38,226 bases of DNA from Nitrospirota bacterium (GTDB lineage: Bacteria > Nitrospirota > RBG-16-64-22). Each line of letters opens with the position of its first letter. Within the stretch, counting starts at the first letter, position 1. The stretch lies in assembly GCA_016195465.1 (NCBI GenBank), contig JACPZO010000119.1:1-38226 (forward strand). The letters run 5' to 3'. The notes under the pieces are model-generated. The model saw only the letters and a list, made by a program, of their open reading frames with translations. It was not told where the DNA came from and ran no database searches. Position numbers and translations under genes: made by a program. Below, in pieces: positions 26,168 through 35,954 of the stretch.

Positions 26168-27520
26168 ATGGTGAATCCATATCGGCGCCGGTTCGGACTA
26201 CTCGAGAGGGTTCGTCCGCTCGTCTGGCTTGGGCTCATCGGTTTTGCCGGTGCGTCTCTTCTGTTTTCGACCCCTTCGCCCACTTTCTCATCCGCGGGGA
26301 ACAACGAAAGCGTGATCGTCATCACGGTGAGCGACGCCATCACGCCCGTGACGGCGGAGTACATCGGCAAGGGGATCGACATGGCCGCGGACCGGAAGGC
26401 GGCGGCCCTCGTGATCGAGCTGGACACGCCGGGCGGGCTGGACACGGCCATGCGGGAGATCATCGTCAAGATCCTCGGCTCGGACGTTCCCGTGGTCGTC
26501 TACGTCTCCCCGCCGGGGGCGCGGGCGGCCTCGGCGGGCGTGTTCATCACGATTGCGGCGCACGTCGCGGCGATGGCGCCGGGGACCAACATGGGCGCGG
26601 CGCATCCTGTGAGCCTGGGGCAAGGGAAGATGGACGAGGAGATGGCCGCGAAGGTGACGAACGACGCCGCGGCGTACATCCGGTCGATCGCGGAGAAGAG
26701 GGGAAGGAACGCCGACTGGGCCGAGGAGGCCGTCCGCAAGTCCGTATCGGTGACGGAGAGGGAGGCCGTCAAGAAGAAGATCGTCGATCTCGTCGCGGAG
26801 GACCTGACCGCGCTTCTCAAGGCGATCGACGGCCGTGAGGTCGTGACGGCGACGATGAGAAAGACCCTCAAGGTCGCGGACGCAACGGTCAAGCGGGAGC
26901 CGATGGGGGTGCGGCTCAAGTTCCTCTCCATCCTCACGAACCCCAACGTGGCCTACATCCTGATGATCCTCGGGTTCTACGGTCTCTTCTTCGAGCTCTC
27001 ATCGCCGGGCGCGATCTTCCCGGGCGTCTTCGGCGGCATCTGTCTGATCCTGGCCTTCTACGCGTTTCAGACCCTGCCGGTCAACTACGCGGGGCTCATG
27101 CTGATCATCCTCGCCATCATCCTCTTCCTGGCCGAGATCAAGGTCGTGAGCTACGGGATCCTGACGATCGGAGGGGTCATTTCCATGATCCTCGGGTCCG
27201 TCATGCTCATCGACGCGCCCGGAGACGTCCCGTACATGCGGATCTCTCTCGGCGTGATCATTCCGACGGTGGCCGTCACCGTGCTCTTCTTCCTGGTCGG
27301 GGTCGGGCTGGCGATCCGATCGCTCCGGGAGCGGGCGAGGATGGACAAGGGCGGGTTGGTCGGCCTGGAGGGCGTCGTGAAGACCACGCTGGATCCGCGT
27401 GGCGTGATCATGGTCCACGGCGAGCTTTGGAGCGCCGTCTCGGAAGAGCCGGTCGGCGTGGGCGAGCGCGTCATCGTCACCGACGTGGACGGCCTCACCG
27501 TCCGCGTCCGGAAACCCTAA
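26168..27520 (+). CDS. nfeD: NfeD family membrane-bound serine protease (SppA/ClpP-like plus NfeD domain)
   Basis: [69 protein letters not shown]-terminal membrane and OB-like domain. Confidence 0.92.
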   Translation: MVNPYRRRFGLLERVRPLVWLGLIGFAGASLLFSTPSPTFSSAGNNESVIVITVSDAITPVTAEYIGKGIDMAADRKAAALVIELDTPGGLDTAMREIIVKILGSDVPVVVYVSPPGARAASAGVFITIAAHVAAMAPGTNMGAAHPVSLGQGKMDEEMAAKVTNDAAAYIRSIAEKRGRNADWAEEAVRKSVSVTEREAVKKKIVDLVAEDLTALLKAIDGREVVTATMRKTLKVADATVKREPMGVRLKFLSILTNPNVAYILMILGFYGLFFELSSPGAIFPGVFGGICLILAFYAFQTLPVNYAGLMLIILAIILFLAEIKVVSYGILTIGGVISMILGSVMLIDAPGDVPYMRISLGVIIPTVAVTVLFFLVGVGLAIRSLRERARMDKGGLVGLEGVVKTTLDPRGVIMVHGELWSAVSEEPVGVGERVIVTDVDGLTVRVRKP

Positions 27521-27530
27521 GGGAGGCCCT

Positions 27531-28313
27531 ATGAGCTATATCATCAATACCCTTCCCGCCCTCATCGCAATCGTCTTCCTCATCGCCGCCGTCGGGCGGG
27601 CGATCATCAAGGTCCTCAAGGAATACGAGCGGGGCGTCATCTTCACGCTCGGAAAAGTGAGCCTCGCGCACGGCGTCAAGGGGCCGGGGCTCATCCTTCT
27701 CTTCCCCATCATCCAGAAGATGGTGAAGGTCGATCTCCGGACGGTGACGATGGACGTGCCGCCGCAGGATATCGTGACGAAGGACAACGTCACGGTCAAG
27801 GTGAACGCCGTCGTCTATTTCCGAGTCGTGGAGCCGCGGAAGGCGATCCTGGAGGTCGCCGATTACTACTACGCGACGTCCCAGATCGCCCAGACGACGC
27901 TCCGGAGCATCCTGGGACAGAGCTCGCTCGACGACCTTCTTTCGAAGCGGGACGAGATCAACGCCGACCTCCAGAAGATCATCGACCTACAGACCGAGCC
28001 GTGGGGGATCAAGGTCTCCGTCGTGGAGGTGAAGAACGTCGATCTTCCCATCGAGATGCAGAGGGCGCTGGCCAAGCAGGCCGAAGCGGAGCGGGAGCGC
28101 CGGGCGAAGATCATCCACGCCGAGGGGGAGTTCCAGGCGGCGCAGAAGCTGACCGACGCGGCCTCGATCATCGCGACGACGCCCACGGCCATCCAGCTCC
28201 GGTTCCTCCAGACTCTCACGGAGGTGGCGGCCGACAAGAACTCGACGATCGTCTTCCCGATCCCCATCGACCTCTTCAAGCCGTTCCTGGAGAAGGGGAA
28301 GGAAGGGAAGTGA
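27531..28313 (+). CDS. Slipin / SPFH (stomatin-prohibitin) protein
   Basis: [77 protein letters not shown]. Confidence 0.92.
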   Translation: MSYIINTLPALIAIVFLIAAVGRAIIKVLKEYERGVIFTLGKVSLAHGVKGPGLILLFPIIQKMVKVDLRTVTMDVPPQDIVTKDNVTVKVNAVVYFRVVEPRKAILEVADYYYATSQIAQTTLRSILGQSSLDDLLSKRDEINADLQKIIDLQTEPWGIKVSVVEVKNVDLPIEMQRALAKQAEAERERRAKIIHAEGEFQAAQKLTDAASIIATTPTAIQLRFLQTLTEVAADKNSTIVFPIPIDLFKPFLEKGKEGK

Positions 28314-28341
28314 CGTCCGATGGTCAGAGCGAAAAACTTAA

Positions 28342-28857
28342 ATCCCGGACAGTGGCGAGCAGTGGCTCCGGGAGATTTCCGAAGCCTACGCGGACGCTCG
28401 AGAGGCAATCCCGTTCGGCGACCTGCTGGGCACACCCTTCGATGAAGGGGATCTTTTTCACCTGGCGCCTTCGGTAGCGCTCAAGTTCCGCGGGTTGCCC
28501 ATGACCGAGGCGAAAATCCGCCGGGCGACAGAGGCCGCGCTCGCGAGTTACGTCGCGAATCGAGATGAACACGAGGCGACCCTGAACCGCAAAGTGCGCC
28601 CGAGTCCCCGCCCCTTGGGGCGGGGTCAAGGCGCACGAATGCAAATAACGAAAAGTACCTTAGAGGTCGGAGAATCCCCGCCTTTCAAGGCGGGGTTCTT
28701 CAACGATCCTCGCTTGTCGTTCGCTTTTTGCTACCTGGCGAGTCATTTCGGTCTGGGTCTCTTGTCGGTCCCTGAGCGGGAGGCAATCATGCGGTACGTC
28801 GAGGAGAACGAGGCGGAGCTTGAGCGGCCGATCGAAGACGCAACGAGCCCCTGACCC
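28342..28857 (+). pseudogene. Truncated unidentified gene containing an in-frame copy of the double-hairpin element
   Basis: Frame open from after TAA (28339) to TGA, no plausible start before ~28495; IPDSGEQWLREISEAYADAREAIPFGDLL...ATLNRKV-[element]-DPRLSFAFCYLASHFGLGLLSVPEREAIMRYVEENEAELERPIEDATSP*. Confidence 0.55.
28583..28704 (-). repeat. ~122-bp dispersed double-hairpin element, copy 3 (inverted)
   Basis: Reverse complement matches 4169-4290 with few differences. Confidence 0.93.
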
Positions 28858-30547
28858 GCGCATGTTGCAGACGCGCGCGGGTGATGCGCACGAGGTCAGT
28901 CGGACGCCCTCGAATCTCTCAGGAAAGCCCGCGGACGAACTTCTCAAGCGTGAGGGAGGGATGAAGACCGAGGGGGTTGTGGTGGGCGCTGCGAGGAGGA
29001 AGCCCGTCCGGCGTCGCCACGCGAGCGGCGCAGATTCTCTACTGGCGGCTGTGGATGCGATCCGACGCGATGCGGCACAGCGGTTGGACCCTCGCCGCCG
29101 CGTCCTCATGGGACAGTACCTCACTCCTGCGTCCGTGGCCGCATTCATGGCCGGGATGATCCAGTGCCGGAAACGGGTCATCCGCGTCCTCGACCCGGGT
29201 GCCGGGGTCGGGTCCCTCTCGGCCGCTCTTGTAGCTGCCATGTGCCGGGGGCCGCGGCGCCCGGACGCGATCGCCCTAACCGCGTACGAAATTGATCCCA
29301 CGCTCATCGGCCACCTCCGGGCGACGCTCGACTTGTGCCGCGCGGCGAGCGAGGACGCGGGGATCCGGTTCGAGGGACGCATCGTCGCCGAGGACTTCCT
29401 CGAAGTTGGGGCGAGAACCGTGGCCCGAGATCTCTTCGCCGCCGGGGAAGACGAACGATTCGAGTGCGCCATCCTGAACCCGCCCTATAGGAAGATCCGG
29501 ACGGAATCCCGCGAACGCGAGATCCTCCGCGCGATCGGGGTTGAGACGAGCAACCTGTACGCCGGCTTCCTAGCCGTGACGGCGCGGTTCCTGGCCTCCG
29601 GCGGTGAGATGGTCGCGATTACGCCAAGAAGCTTCTGCAACGGCCCATACTTCGAGCCTTTTCGCCGTTTCTTCCTGGAGTGCATGCGCTTTTGCCGGGT
29701 CCACGTATTCGACGCGCGGGACCGCGCCTTCGCCGACGCCGAGGTTCTGCAGGAGAACGTCGTATTCCGTGCGGAGAAGACGACCGATCCGGGCTCGTAC
29801 GTCGTCGTTTCGTCGAGCCTCGACCCCGACGAATCGACCGCGCACATTCGAACGATCGAGCACGACGACCTCGTTCGGCCCAACGATCCTCATGCCTTCA
29901 TCCACATCGTCCCGGATGGCGATGGAGATCCGGTCCGGCATCGGATGGTGAGCCTCGATGCGAGCTTGGCGGATCTCGGCCTGACCGTCTCCACTGGACG
30001 GGTCGTAGACTTCCGGGCAAAGGATCTCCTCCGCGAACACCCAGGACGGAATACGGTCCCTCTCATCTATCCTTGTCACCTTCAGAGGGGCTTCGTTAAG
30101 TGGCCGAACGGCCACACCCGGAAGCCGAACGCGCTTGTACTCACCTCCGGAGCCGACGACCTGCTGGTCCCCGCCGGGCACTACGTGCTGGTGAAAAGAT
30201 TCTCGGCCAAGGAGGAGCCGCGTCGGATTGTGGCGGCCGTGTACGATCCCGCTGACGTCCCGGCCGACCGAGTCGCGTTCGAGAACCACCTGAACTACTA
30301 CCACATTAGGGGCTCAGGCTTGCCGGCGACCGTGGCGAAGGGGCTAGCCGCCTTCCTGAACTCAACGCTCGTGGATTCCTTCTTTCGCCAGTTCAGCGGA
30401 CACACTCAGGTCAACGCCACGGACCTCCGGTCCTTCCGCTATCCGTCTTGGAACAGGCTCAGTGCGCTCGGCCGGCGGATCGGGAGGAGCTTCCCCGCCC
30501 AGGAGGAGTTGGATCGTCTCACCGAAGAAGTCGTGTTCCGTGGTTGA
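28820..30547 (+). CDS. N6-adenine DNA methyltransferase, BsuBI/PstI-type modification enzyme
   Basis: RRRVLMGQYLTPASVAAFMAGMI, VLDPGAGVGSLSAALVAAM, CAILNPPYRKIRTESRERE. Start may lie further downstream. Confidence 0.88.
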   Translation: MSGRSKTQRAPDPRMLQTRAGDAHEVSRTPSNLSGKPADELLKREGGMKTEGVVVGAARRKPVRRRHASGADSLLAAVDAIRRDAAQRLDPRRRVLMGQYLTPASVAAFMAGMIQCRKRVIRVLDPGAGVGSLSAALVAAMCRGPRRPDAIALTAYEIDPTLIGHLRATLDLCRAASEDAGIRFEGRIVAEDFLEVGARTVARDLFAAGEDERFECAILNPPYRKIRTESREREILRAIGVETSNLYAGFLAVTARFLASGGEMVAITPRSFCNGPYFEPFRRFFLECMRFCRVHVFDARDRAFADAEVLQENVVFRAEKTTDPGSYVVVSSSLDPDESTAHIRTIEHDDLVRPNDPHAFIHIVPDGDGDPVRHRMVSLDASLADLGLTVSTGRVVDFRAKDLLREHPGRNTVPLIYPCHLQRGFVKWPNGHTRKPNALVLTSGADDLLVPAGHYVLVKRFSAKEEPRRIVAAVYDPADVPADRVAFENHLNYYHIRGSGLPATVAKGLAAFLNSTLVDSFFRQFSGHTQVNATDLRSFRYPSWNRLSALGRRIGRSFPAQEELDRLTEEVVFRG

Positions 30548-31511
30548 TCGGTTACGCCCCAGACGGACCCCCACCGCGAAGCGCGTCGATGAGGCACTGG
30601 ACATCCTGAGGGGGCTGGACGTGCCGAAGGCGCAGCAAAACGAGAGGTCTGCTCTCACTCTCCTCGCGTTGCTCGGAATGACGCCGCGGAAGCGGTGGAG
30701 CGAAGCCGAAGCTCCCATGCTCGGTATCACCGAGATGATGAACGTTTTCCGAGACCGATTCGGAAAGAGATACGCACCGAATTCGCGGGAGACGGTTCGC
30801 CGGTTCACCGTTCACCAGTTCGTCCAGATGGGGCTGGTCGCCGCGAACCCTGACGACCCGCGTCGCCCCGTGAACAGCCCGGACAACCGTTACCAAGCGG
30901 CCCCAACGCTGCTCAAGCTCGCCCGGGCGTATGGTTCGCCCGAGTGGAGCGAGAGCGTGACGGTTTTCCTTAAAACTTCCGAAGCGCTCTGCCGGCTCAA
31001 GCCGAGGGAGCGCGAGATGGCGCTGATCCCCGTGAGGCTTCCCGACGGCAGGAAGTTGCGGCTTACGCCGGGAGGCCAGAACGAGCTCGTGAAGAAAATC
31101 GTCGAGGAGTTCTGCGCCCGCTTCACTCCGGGCGGGGTCGTGGTCTACGTCGGCGACACGGGCGATAAACAGCGGCACATTGAGACCGGTTACTTGGAGC
31201 GGCTTGGAGTAGAGATTGACGAGCATGGGAAAATGCCCGACGTGGTGATCCATCTCAAGGCGAAGAACTGGCTCGTCTTGATCGAAGCCGTCACGAGCCA
31301 TGGCCCCATCGGTCTCAAGCGGCACAACGAGTTGAAAGAGCTCTTCAGAACGGCTCGCGTCGGTCTGGTGTTCGTGACGGCCTTCCTCACCCGACGGGCC
31401 ATGATGAAATACCTCGCGGACATCGCGTGGGAGACGGAGGTCTGGATTGCCGAGACGCCCAGTCACATCATCCATTTCAATGGCGAGCGGTTCCTGGGGC
31501 CGTATAAGTGA
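30540..31511 (+). CDS. BsuBI/PstI-family type II restriction endonuclease
   Basis: GTG start overlapping the methyltransferase stop; VVYVGDTGDKQRHIETGYLERLGVEIDEHGKMPDVVIHLKAKNWLVLIEAVTSHGPIGLKRHNELKELF. Confidence 0.88.
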   Translation: MVDRLRPRRTPTAKRVDEALDILRGLDVPKAQQNERSALTLLALLGMTPRKRWSEAEAPMLGITEMMNVFRDRFGKRYAPNSRETVRRFTVHQFVQMGLVAANPDDPRRPVNSPDNRYQAAPTLLKLARAYGSPEWSESVTVFLKTSEALCRLKPREREMALIPVRLPDGRKLRLTPGGQNELVKKIVEEFCARFTPGGVVVYVGDTGDKQRHIETGYLERLGVEIDEHGKMPDVVIHLKAKNWLVLIEAVTSHGPIGLKRHNELKELFRTARVGLVFVTAFLTRRAMMKYLADIAWETEVWIAETPSHIIHFNGERFLGPYK

Positions 31512-31569
31512 CGCACGCGGTGGACCGACAACCCTCGACATCCCAGTCCCGCTCACGGAACATGGGGCG

Positions 31570-32241
31570 ATGGCAATCCCCCGTTGGGGTGGAAGATTCA
31601 TCATTCTTCCTGCATTAGTGGCAGACGCTCCGCAGTCGTTTGTCAAATTCTTCGGTGAGGGTGACAATCGGGCAGAACGAACGATGAAGATCTTTGAGGA
31701 GGTGAAGGGGTCCGGCTGTCATTGGGCCTGCGCATATCCTAAAGACAAACGTCCGCGACAGGTCGAAGACGGCGCGGTCATGTTCATGGGAAGGCTGGTG
31801 GAACCCAAGGATACCATTATTTATGGCCGAGCCGTGGCGATGCAGCATCAGGAAGGACGCGATGACGCCACTCCTGCCGATATGAAGTTGCGGCCGTGGA
31901 AGGAGAAATGGCCGCATTACATCCGGGTGCATCATGCCGAGTTCATTGCAGGGACTTTGAGTAATGGCGTTCCTCTCTCTCAGTTGATGGAAGAATTCAA
32001 GTCAGATGCTTTTGCCTCCACGAAACAGCACGCTGCCAAGGGGAGCGGCAATACCGATCCGCGAAAAGCGTATATGCGGCAGGCAGCGGTAAAACTCTCC
32101 GATGAGGGATATAACTGGCTCAACAACAGGTTGGAGGCTGCATTTCAAAATCATGGGAAGCTGACTTCGAGCGAGCTGGAAAAACTCGATTGGCCAGATC
32201 GCATCGTTAGGCCCCGTTCCGGCGGAAGTCATCGCGGGTGA
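31570..32241 (+). CDS. Unknown protein next to the RM system (possibly EVE/PUA-like; low confidence)
   Basis: GAVMFMGRLVEPKDTIIYGRAVAMQHQEGRDDATPADMKLRPWKEKWPHYIRVHHAEFIAGTLSNGVPLSQLMEEF; visibly AT-richer than its neighbours. Confidence 0.5.
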   Translation: MAIPRWGGRFIILPALVADAPQSFVKFFGEGDNRAERTMKIFEEVKGSGCHWACAYPKDKRPRQVEDGAVMFMGRLVEPKDTIIYGRAVAMQHQEGRDDATPADMKLRPWKEKWPHYIRVHHAEFIAGTLSNGVPLSQLMEEFKSDAFASTKQHAAKGSGNTDPRKAYMRQAAVKLSDEGYNWLNNRLEAAFQNHGKLTSSELEKLDWPDRIVRPRSGGSHRG

Positions 32242-32319
32242 CGCCGGGACGTTAGGTCGGTGTCGAGAAACGCATCTTCGGTCTCTCCCTCTGGGAGAAG
32301 GGGCGTTTTCGGCAAGCTT

Positions 32320-33822
32320 CTAATCGTTCGGCGTGATCCGGCCTTCGGCGGCGGGTGAGATCGTGCCCGTCTTCTCCAGCCACTCGACGACGCTCGATGA
32401 AAGCGGCGGGCCGCTCTCCGCGCCCAGGGCCTGCGGGGCGCGGGCGAGCGCATCGAACCCTTCCTTCCCCGAGGCCATGTAGTCGTTCACGGCCACGACG
32501 TACGTCTTGCCGGGATCGAGAGGCTTCCCGCCGACCTTGATTTCGCGCGTGCGTAAGCCGGCCGCCGCGTTGGGGTCGTAGCGGAGCGTGAGCCCGGAGA
32601 CCTGGAGGAACCGGCCGTCGGGCTCCGGGAACTTCGACAGGCCGTTCTCGAGCGTCTGCGCGAGTTCCTTTCCGGTCAGCTTCACGGCGACGATCACGTT
32701 CGGGAACGGGAGGACGTTGAAGACGTCCCCCCGGGTCAGAGTCCCGGCGGGGATCAGGCGGTTCCCGCGGATTCCGCCGCCGTTCATGAGGGCGACGTCG
32801 GCCCCGGTCCTTGCGCGCATGATGTCCGCGATCAGGTTCCCCAGGTTTGTCTCCCGAGTCCGGACGATTTCCGTCCGGGCGTCGAGGGGGACGGCCGTCC
32901 GCGCGAGCGGCTGGTCCAGCTCTCGGCGGAAGCGATTCAGATAGGAATCGCGTAGAGCCGCCATCTCGGCGTCGTCCGGAACCGCGCCATCGACGGGGAT
33001 CATCCGGTCCCGCCGTCCAGTGACCCGGCCGCCGTCTTCCATACTTATGACCACTTCGCCCAGCAAACGGGCGTCCGACCCTGCCTTCAGGATGAGGACC
33101 CCGCCCGCTTCCCGTCGGATCGGCTCGTGCTCGTGCCCTCCCAGGATCACGTTGATTCCGGGGACCTCGCGGGCGAGCTTCTCGTCCGTGGCAACCTCCA
33201 GGTGCGTAACCGCGACGATGACGGAGGCGCCTTGCTGTTTCAGTTCGGCAACGGCCCGGCGGGCGGCGTCGAACGGGTCCCGGAACTCCACCTGCTTCGA
33301 GGGAGAGGACATGATGGCGGTCTCCGGGAGCGTGAGGCCGAGCACGCCAACCTTCACGCCGCGGACCTCGCGGAGGAGCCAAGCCGCCGCGCCGCCGAAA
33401 GGTTTCCCCGTCGCCCGGTCATAGACGTTCGAGGAGACCCACGAGAAGCGCGACTCCTTCATGCGCTGCCTCAGGGTCGCGTCGCCGAAGTCGAACTCGT
33501 GGTTCCCGAAGGTCGCGGCAGTGAGGCCGAGAGCGTTGTAGGCTCCGACCATCTGCTCGCCGCGAAGGAAGATCGATTCAACCGACGGTGAGATGAAGTC
33601 GCCCGCGTGGAGGAAGAGAGTCTCCGGGTCCTTGGCCCGGATCTTCTTGAGGAGCGTTCCCAGCCGGGCGATCCCCCCGCGCTTCCCCTCGTCGACCGCG
33701 TCGATCGTGTAGTGGTCGTTGATGAGAAGAAGGGTGATCCGTCTCTCTTCATCGGCTGGCGCCGTAAGAGGGAAAAGAACGATGCCGGCAAGCAGGGCGA
33801 AGAGCCGAATTCTTCGAACCAT
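32320..33822 (-). CDS. Bifunctional metallophosphatase/5'-nucleotidase (UshA-like)
   Basis: Signal peptide; ITLLLINDHYTIDAVDEGKRGGIARLGTLLKKIR, LGLTAATFGNHEFDFG, TNLGNLIADIMRARTGADVALMNGGGIRGN. Confidence 0.92.
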   Translation of the reverse strand: MVRRIRLFALLAGIVLFPLTAPADEERRITLLLINDHYTIDAVDEGKRGGIARLGTLLKKIRAKDPETLFLHAGDFISPSVESIFLRGEQMVGAYNALGLTAATFGNHEFDFGDATLRQRMKESRFSWVSSNVYDRATGKPFGGAAAWLLREVRGVKVGVLGLTLPETAIMSSPSKQVEFRDPFDAARRAVAELKQQGASVIVAVTHLEVATDEKLAREVPGINVILGGHEHEPIRREAGGVLILKAGSDARLLGEVVISMEDGGRVTGRRDRMIPVDGAVPDDAEMAALRDSYLNRFRRELDQPLARTAVPLDARTEIVRTRETNLGNLIADIMRARTGADVALMNGGGIRGNRLIPAGTLTRGDVFNVLPFPNVIVAVKLTGKELAQTLENGLSKFPEPDGRFLQVSGLTLRYDPNAAAGLRTREIKVGGKPLDPGKTYVVAVNDYMASGKEGFDALARAPQALGAESGPPLSSSVVEWLEKTGTISPAAEGRITPND

Positions 33823-34116
33823 GAAGGAACCTCCGAGCGTCGGGGACGAGGCTGAAGGATATCATATCAAGGTGCACCGTTGGGCGGATTGTTCAAGTCT
33901 CTCAAGGAGTTGCCTGCGGAACCGGGGGCGGGGGGACGGGTGGGAGGCATGGCGCATACGGCCGGCGGCGACCCCCTTGCTTTTCGTAACGGCCGGCATT
34001 AAGTATTGGTTGGAGCCACGAAGCGTCAAGGACGTAAGTGCGGAAGGCCGTCGGGTCTCTGTCATCAGCGACCGAGCGGTTCATCCAGCGTCGTGGCTCT
34101 TTTCTTTTGCTTCTAT

Positions 34117-34279
34117 CAGGATGCTGAAAAAGTCCATCCATGGCTTTTTCAGCCGCGACTTGCGAGAAGTGAATTCGCGCAAGTCTTTCAAATCGCTCGA
34201 AACCAAATCTTCGCGCCATCTTCGAGATTGGGCGGTGCATCCCTGCACCGCGCGCAGGCTGCTGTTTTTCAGCAGCCTG
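34117..34279 (+). mobile_element. 163-bp MITE-like multi-hairpin element, copy B
   Basis: Same TIRs and hairpins as 25542-25693; ~11 bp longer (internal insertion). Confidence 0.85.
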
Positions 34280-34706
34280 CTAAGCGCCCGCGGAACGCGG
34301 CGGGAGTTTCGATTGCGAAGGACGTCTGCCCTGCCAGGACAAGAAGGTCCTGGTCTCCGGTTACGAGAACATCGGCCTTTCCGCCTTGGGCGAGCGACAG
34401 GAACTTCTGATCGTGGGGGTCCCTGCAACGCGGAAGTTCCGCCGTTCGTCGGGAAACCAGCACGGTTTCGGCGAATGGTAGCAAGCAGCCCAGCAAGACC
34501 TCAATTTCCTGGACGTTAAGCCGGAACTTCGGATAGGCGAGAACCCGAAGGAGTTCTTCAGTCGTGGGTTTGTCGATCAGCGGAATGATGGTCCCATTCG
34601 TCCAGGCGTCGCGGATCCACGAAAGGCGGCCTCTTTCGAAAACGACGGCCGAGACGACAACGTTGGTGTCGAGGACGACTCTCAGCCTTTTGCCTTTCGG
34701 GCCCAT
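34269..34706 (-). CDS. PIN-domain toxin
   Basis: LRVVLDTNVVVSAVVFERGRLSWIRDAW...LPRCRDPHDQKFLSLAQGGKADVLVTGDQDLL. The stop codon lies inside MITE copy B. Confidence 0.88.
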   Translation of the reverse strand: MGPKGKRLRVVLDTNVVVSAVVFERGRLSWIRDAWTNGTIIPLIDKPTTEELLRVLAYPKFRLNVQEIEVLLGCLLPFAETVLVSRRTAELPRCRDPHDQKFLSLAQGGKADVLVTGDQDLLVLAGQTSFAIETPAAFRGRLAGC

Positions 34707-34909
34707 GCTACGGCATCGGCGATGTCGGATTCCGCGATCCTCAGCGCGGCCAGCTTCTTTCGGACCTGCCTTGTCTTGTCCTGCCTGAGAGGCTCGAGGA
34801 CGATCCTGTCGTCCTCCCGTCGAACGTCGAAGTACTCGACGCGCGGGAATTGTCCCACGATCTTCTTGGGAAGGGTAATCTGGTTCTTGACGGTCATCTT
34901 GGCGAGCAT
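34682..34909 (-). CDS. AbrB/MazE-type antitoxin
   Basis: MLAKMTVKNQITLPKKIVGQFPRVEYFDVRREDDRIVLEPL; overlaps the PIN gene start. Confidence 0.85.
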   Translation of the reverse strand: MLAKMTVKNQITLPKKIVGQFPRVEYFDVRREDDRIVLEPLRQDKTRQVRKKLAALRIAESDIADAVAWARKAKG

Positions 34910-35122
34910 GGCCGGACCTCCCTCCAGTAAGGATACAAGGAAAGAATACATCGGGAATCCGGCGTTCATCAAGAGGAAAGCCGTCGCGTCCGGTCAGGGC
35001 ACGGAGACGGATGTGCGATGCGGGGGTCCACGGAGGACGCGTGGATGTAGGACAAGCGCCGATATTCGAGCGCCGAGATTTGATTTGCGCTCCCGCGCTT
35101 TTCCGGCTACAATATAGCCAGA

Positions 35123-35437
35123 GTGAAATACGAAATCGTCCTTTCTCCCGAAGCTGTCGAAGATTTTCGAGACCTGAAAGCGAACATTCGCGCCTCCGTC
35201 CGGGACGCGATTGAAAGCCACTTGCGGCATGAGCCGACGAAGACCAGCAAGAGCCGTATCAAACGCCTTCGGGGATTGTCTCGCCCGCAATTTCGGCTGC
35301 GCGTGGAGGACGTGCGCGTCTTCTACGACGTGACCGAAAAGACCGTTGAAGTTCTGGCGGTCGTTCCGAAGCATGAAGTGGAGCAGTGGCTTGAAAAAAA
35401 AGGAGGAGAGCCCCATGAAGACCGCGGCCTTGAATGA
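35123..35437 (+). CDS. RelE/ParE-type toxin
   Basis: KYEIVLSPEAVEDFRDLKANIRASVRDAIESHLRHEPTKTSKSRIKRLRGLSRPQFRLRVEDVRVFYDV; GTG start. Confidence 0.88.
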   Translation: MKYEIVLSPEAVEDFRDLKANIRASVRDAIESHLRHEPTKTSKSRIKRLRGLSRPQFRLRVEDVRVFYDVTEKTVEVLAVVPKHEVEQWLEKKGGEPHEDRGLE

Positions 35438-35684
35438 AGTCAAGGACGATTTGTCCAGATACTTGCGCCTGGCGGAGAAGGAAGAAGTTCTCATTACCCG
35501 GCATGGCAAACCGGCAGGCGTTCTGGTCGGTTTTGCTTCAGAAGATGATTGGTTCGATTATCGGCTGGAACATGACCCGCGTTTTCTCCAGCGGATCGAA
35601 CGCGCACGACAAAGCCTTCGCGCGGGGCGGGGAGTCAAGTTCGAAGGTGACGAGAAACAGAGGATCGCGCCGTCTCGCAAATGA
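35415..35684 (+). CDS. Phd/YefM-type antitoxin
   Basis: MKTAALNEVKDDLSRYLRLAEKEEVLITRHGKPAGVLVGFASEDDWFDYRLEHDPRF; overlaps the toxin end. Confidence 0.88.
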   Translation: MKTAALNEVKDDLSRYLRLAEKEEVLITRHGKPAGVLVGFASEDDWFDYRLEHDPRFLQRIERARQSLRAGRGVKFEGDEKQRIAPSRK

Positions 35685-35727
35685 GAAAGGGAGGCGATCG
35701 TTGACAAAGGCTGATTCCGTGTGGTAA

Positions 35728-35920
35728 CGTCCGCCTCCGTTGATCGGGTTCCCGGGTGATTCCGCGTTCGGCGGAATAGAATCGGGAAGCGGGTGAAACT
35801 CCCGCGCGGGACCGCCACTGTAAGCGGGGACGAAAGCCGCATGGGCCACCGTCGTTCACCGACGGGAAGGCGCGGCGAGTAGGACGATCCGCGAGTCAGG
35901 AGACCGGCCCGGGAACCTCT
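35728..35920 (+). promoter_or_regulatory. Cobalamin (adenosylcobalamin) riboswitch
   Basis: GGGAAGCGGGTGAAACTCCCGCGCGGGACCGCCACTGTAAGCGGGGACGAAAGCC...GCGAGTCAGGAGACCGG; matches the conserved core and lies upstream of btuF. Confidence 0.93.
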
Positions 35921-35954
35921 CACGAGTCTCTTCGGACAAGGGAGCGTGTGAGGT

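Noticed and set aside
33850-34116. Possible structured RNA upstream of MITE copy B
   Set aside because: No recognisable riboswitch core or convincing stem set by eye.
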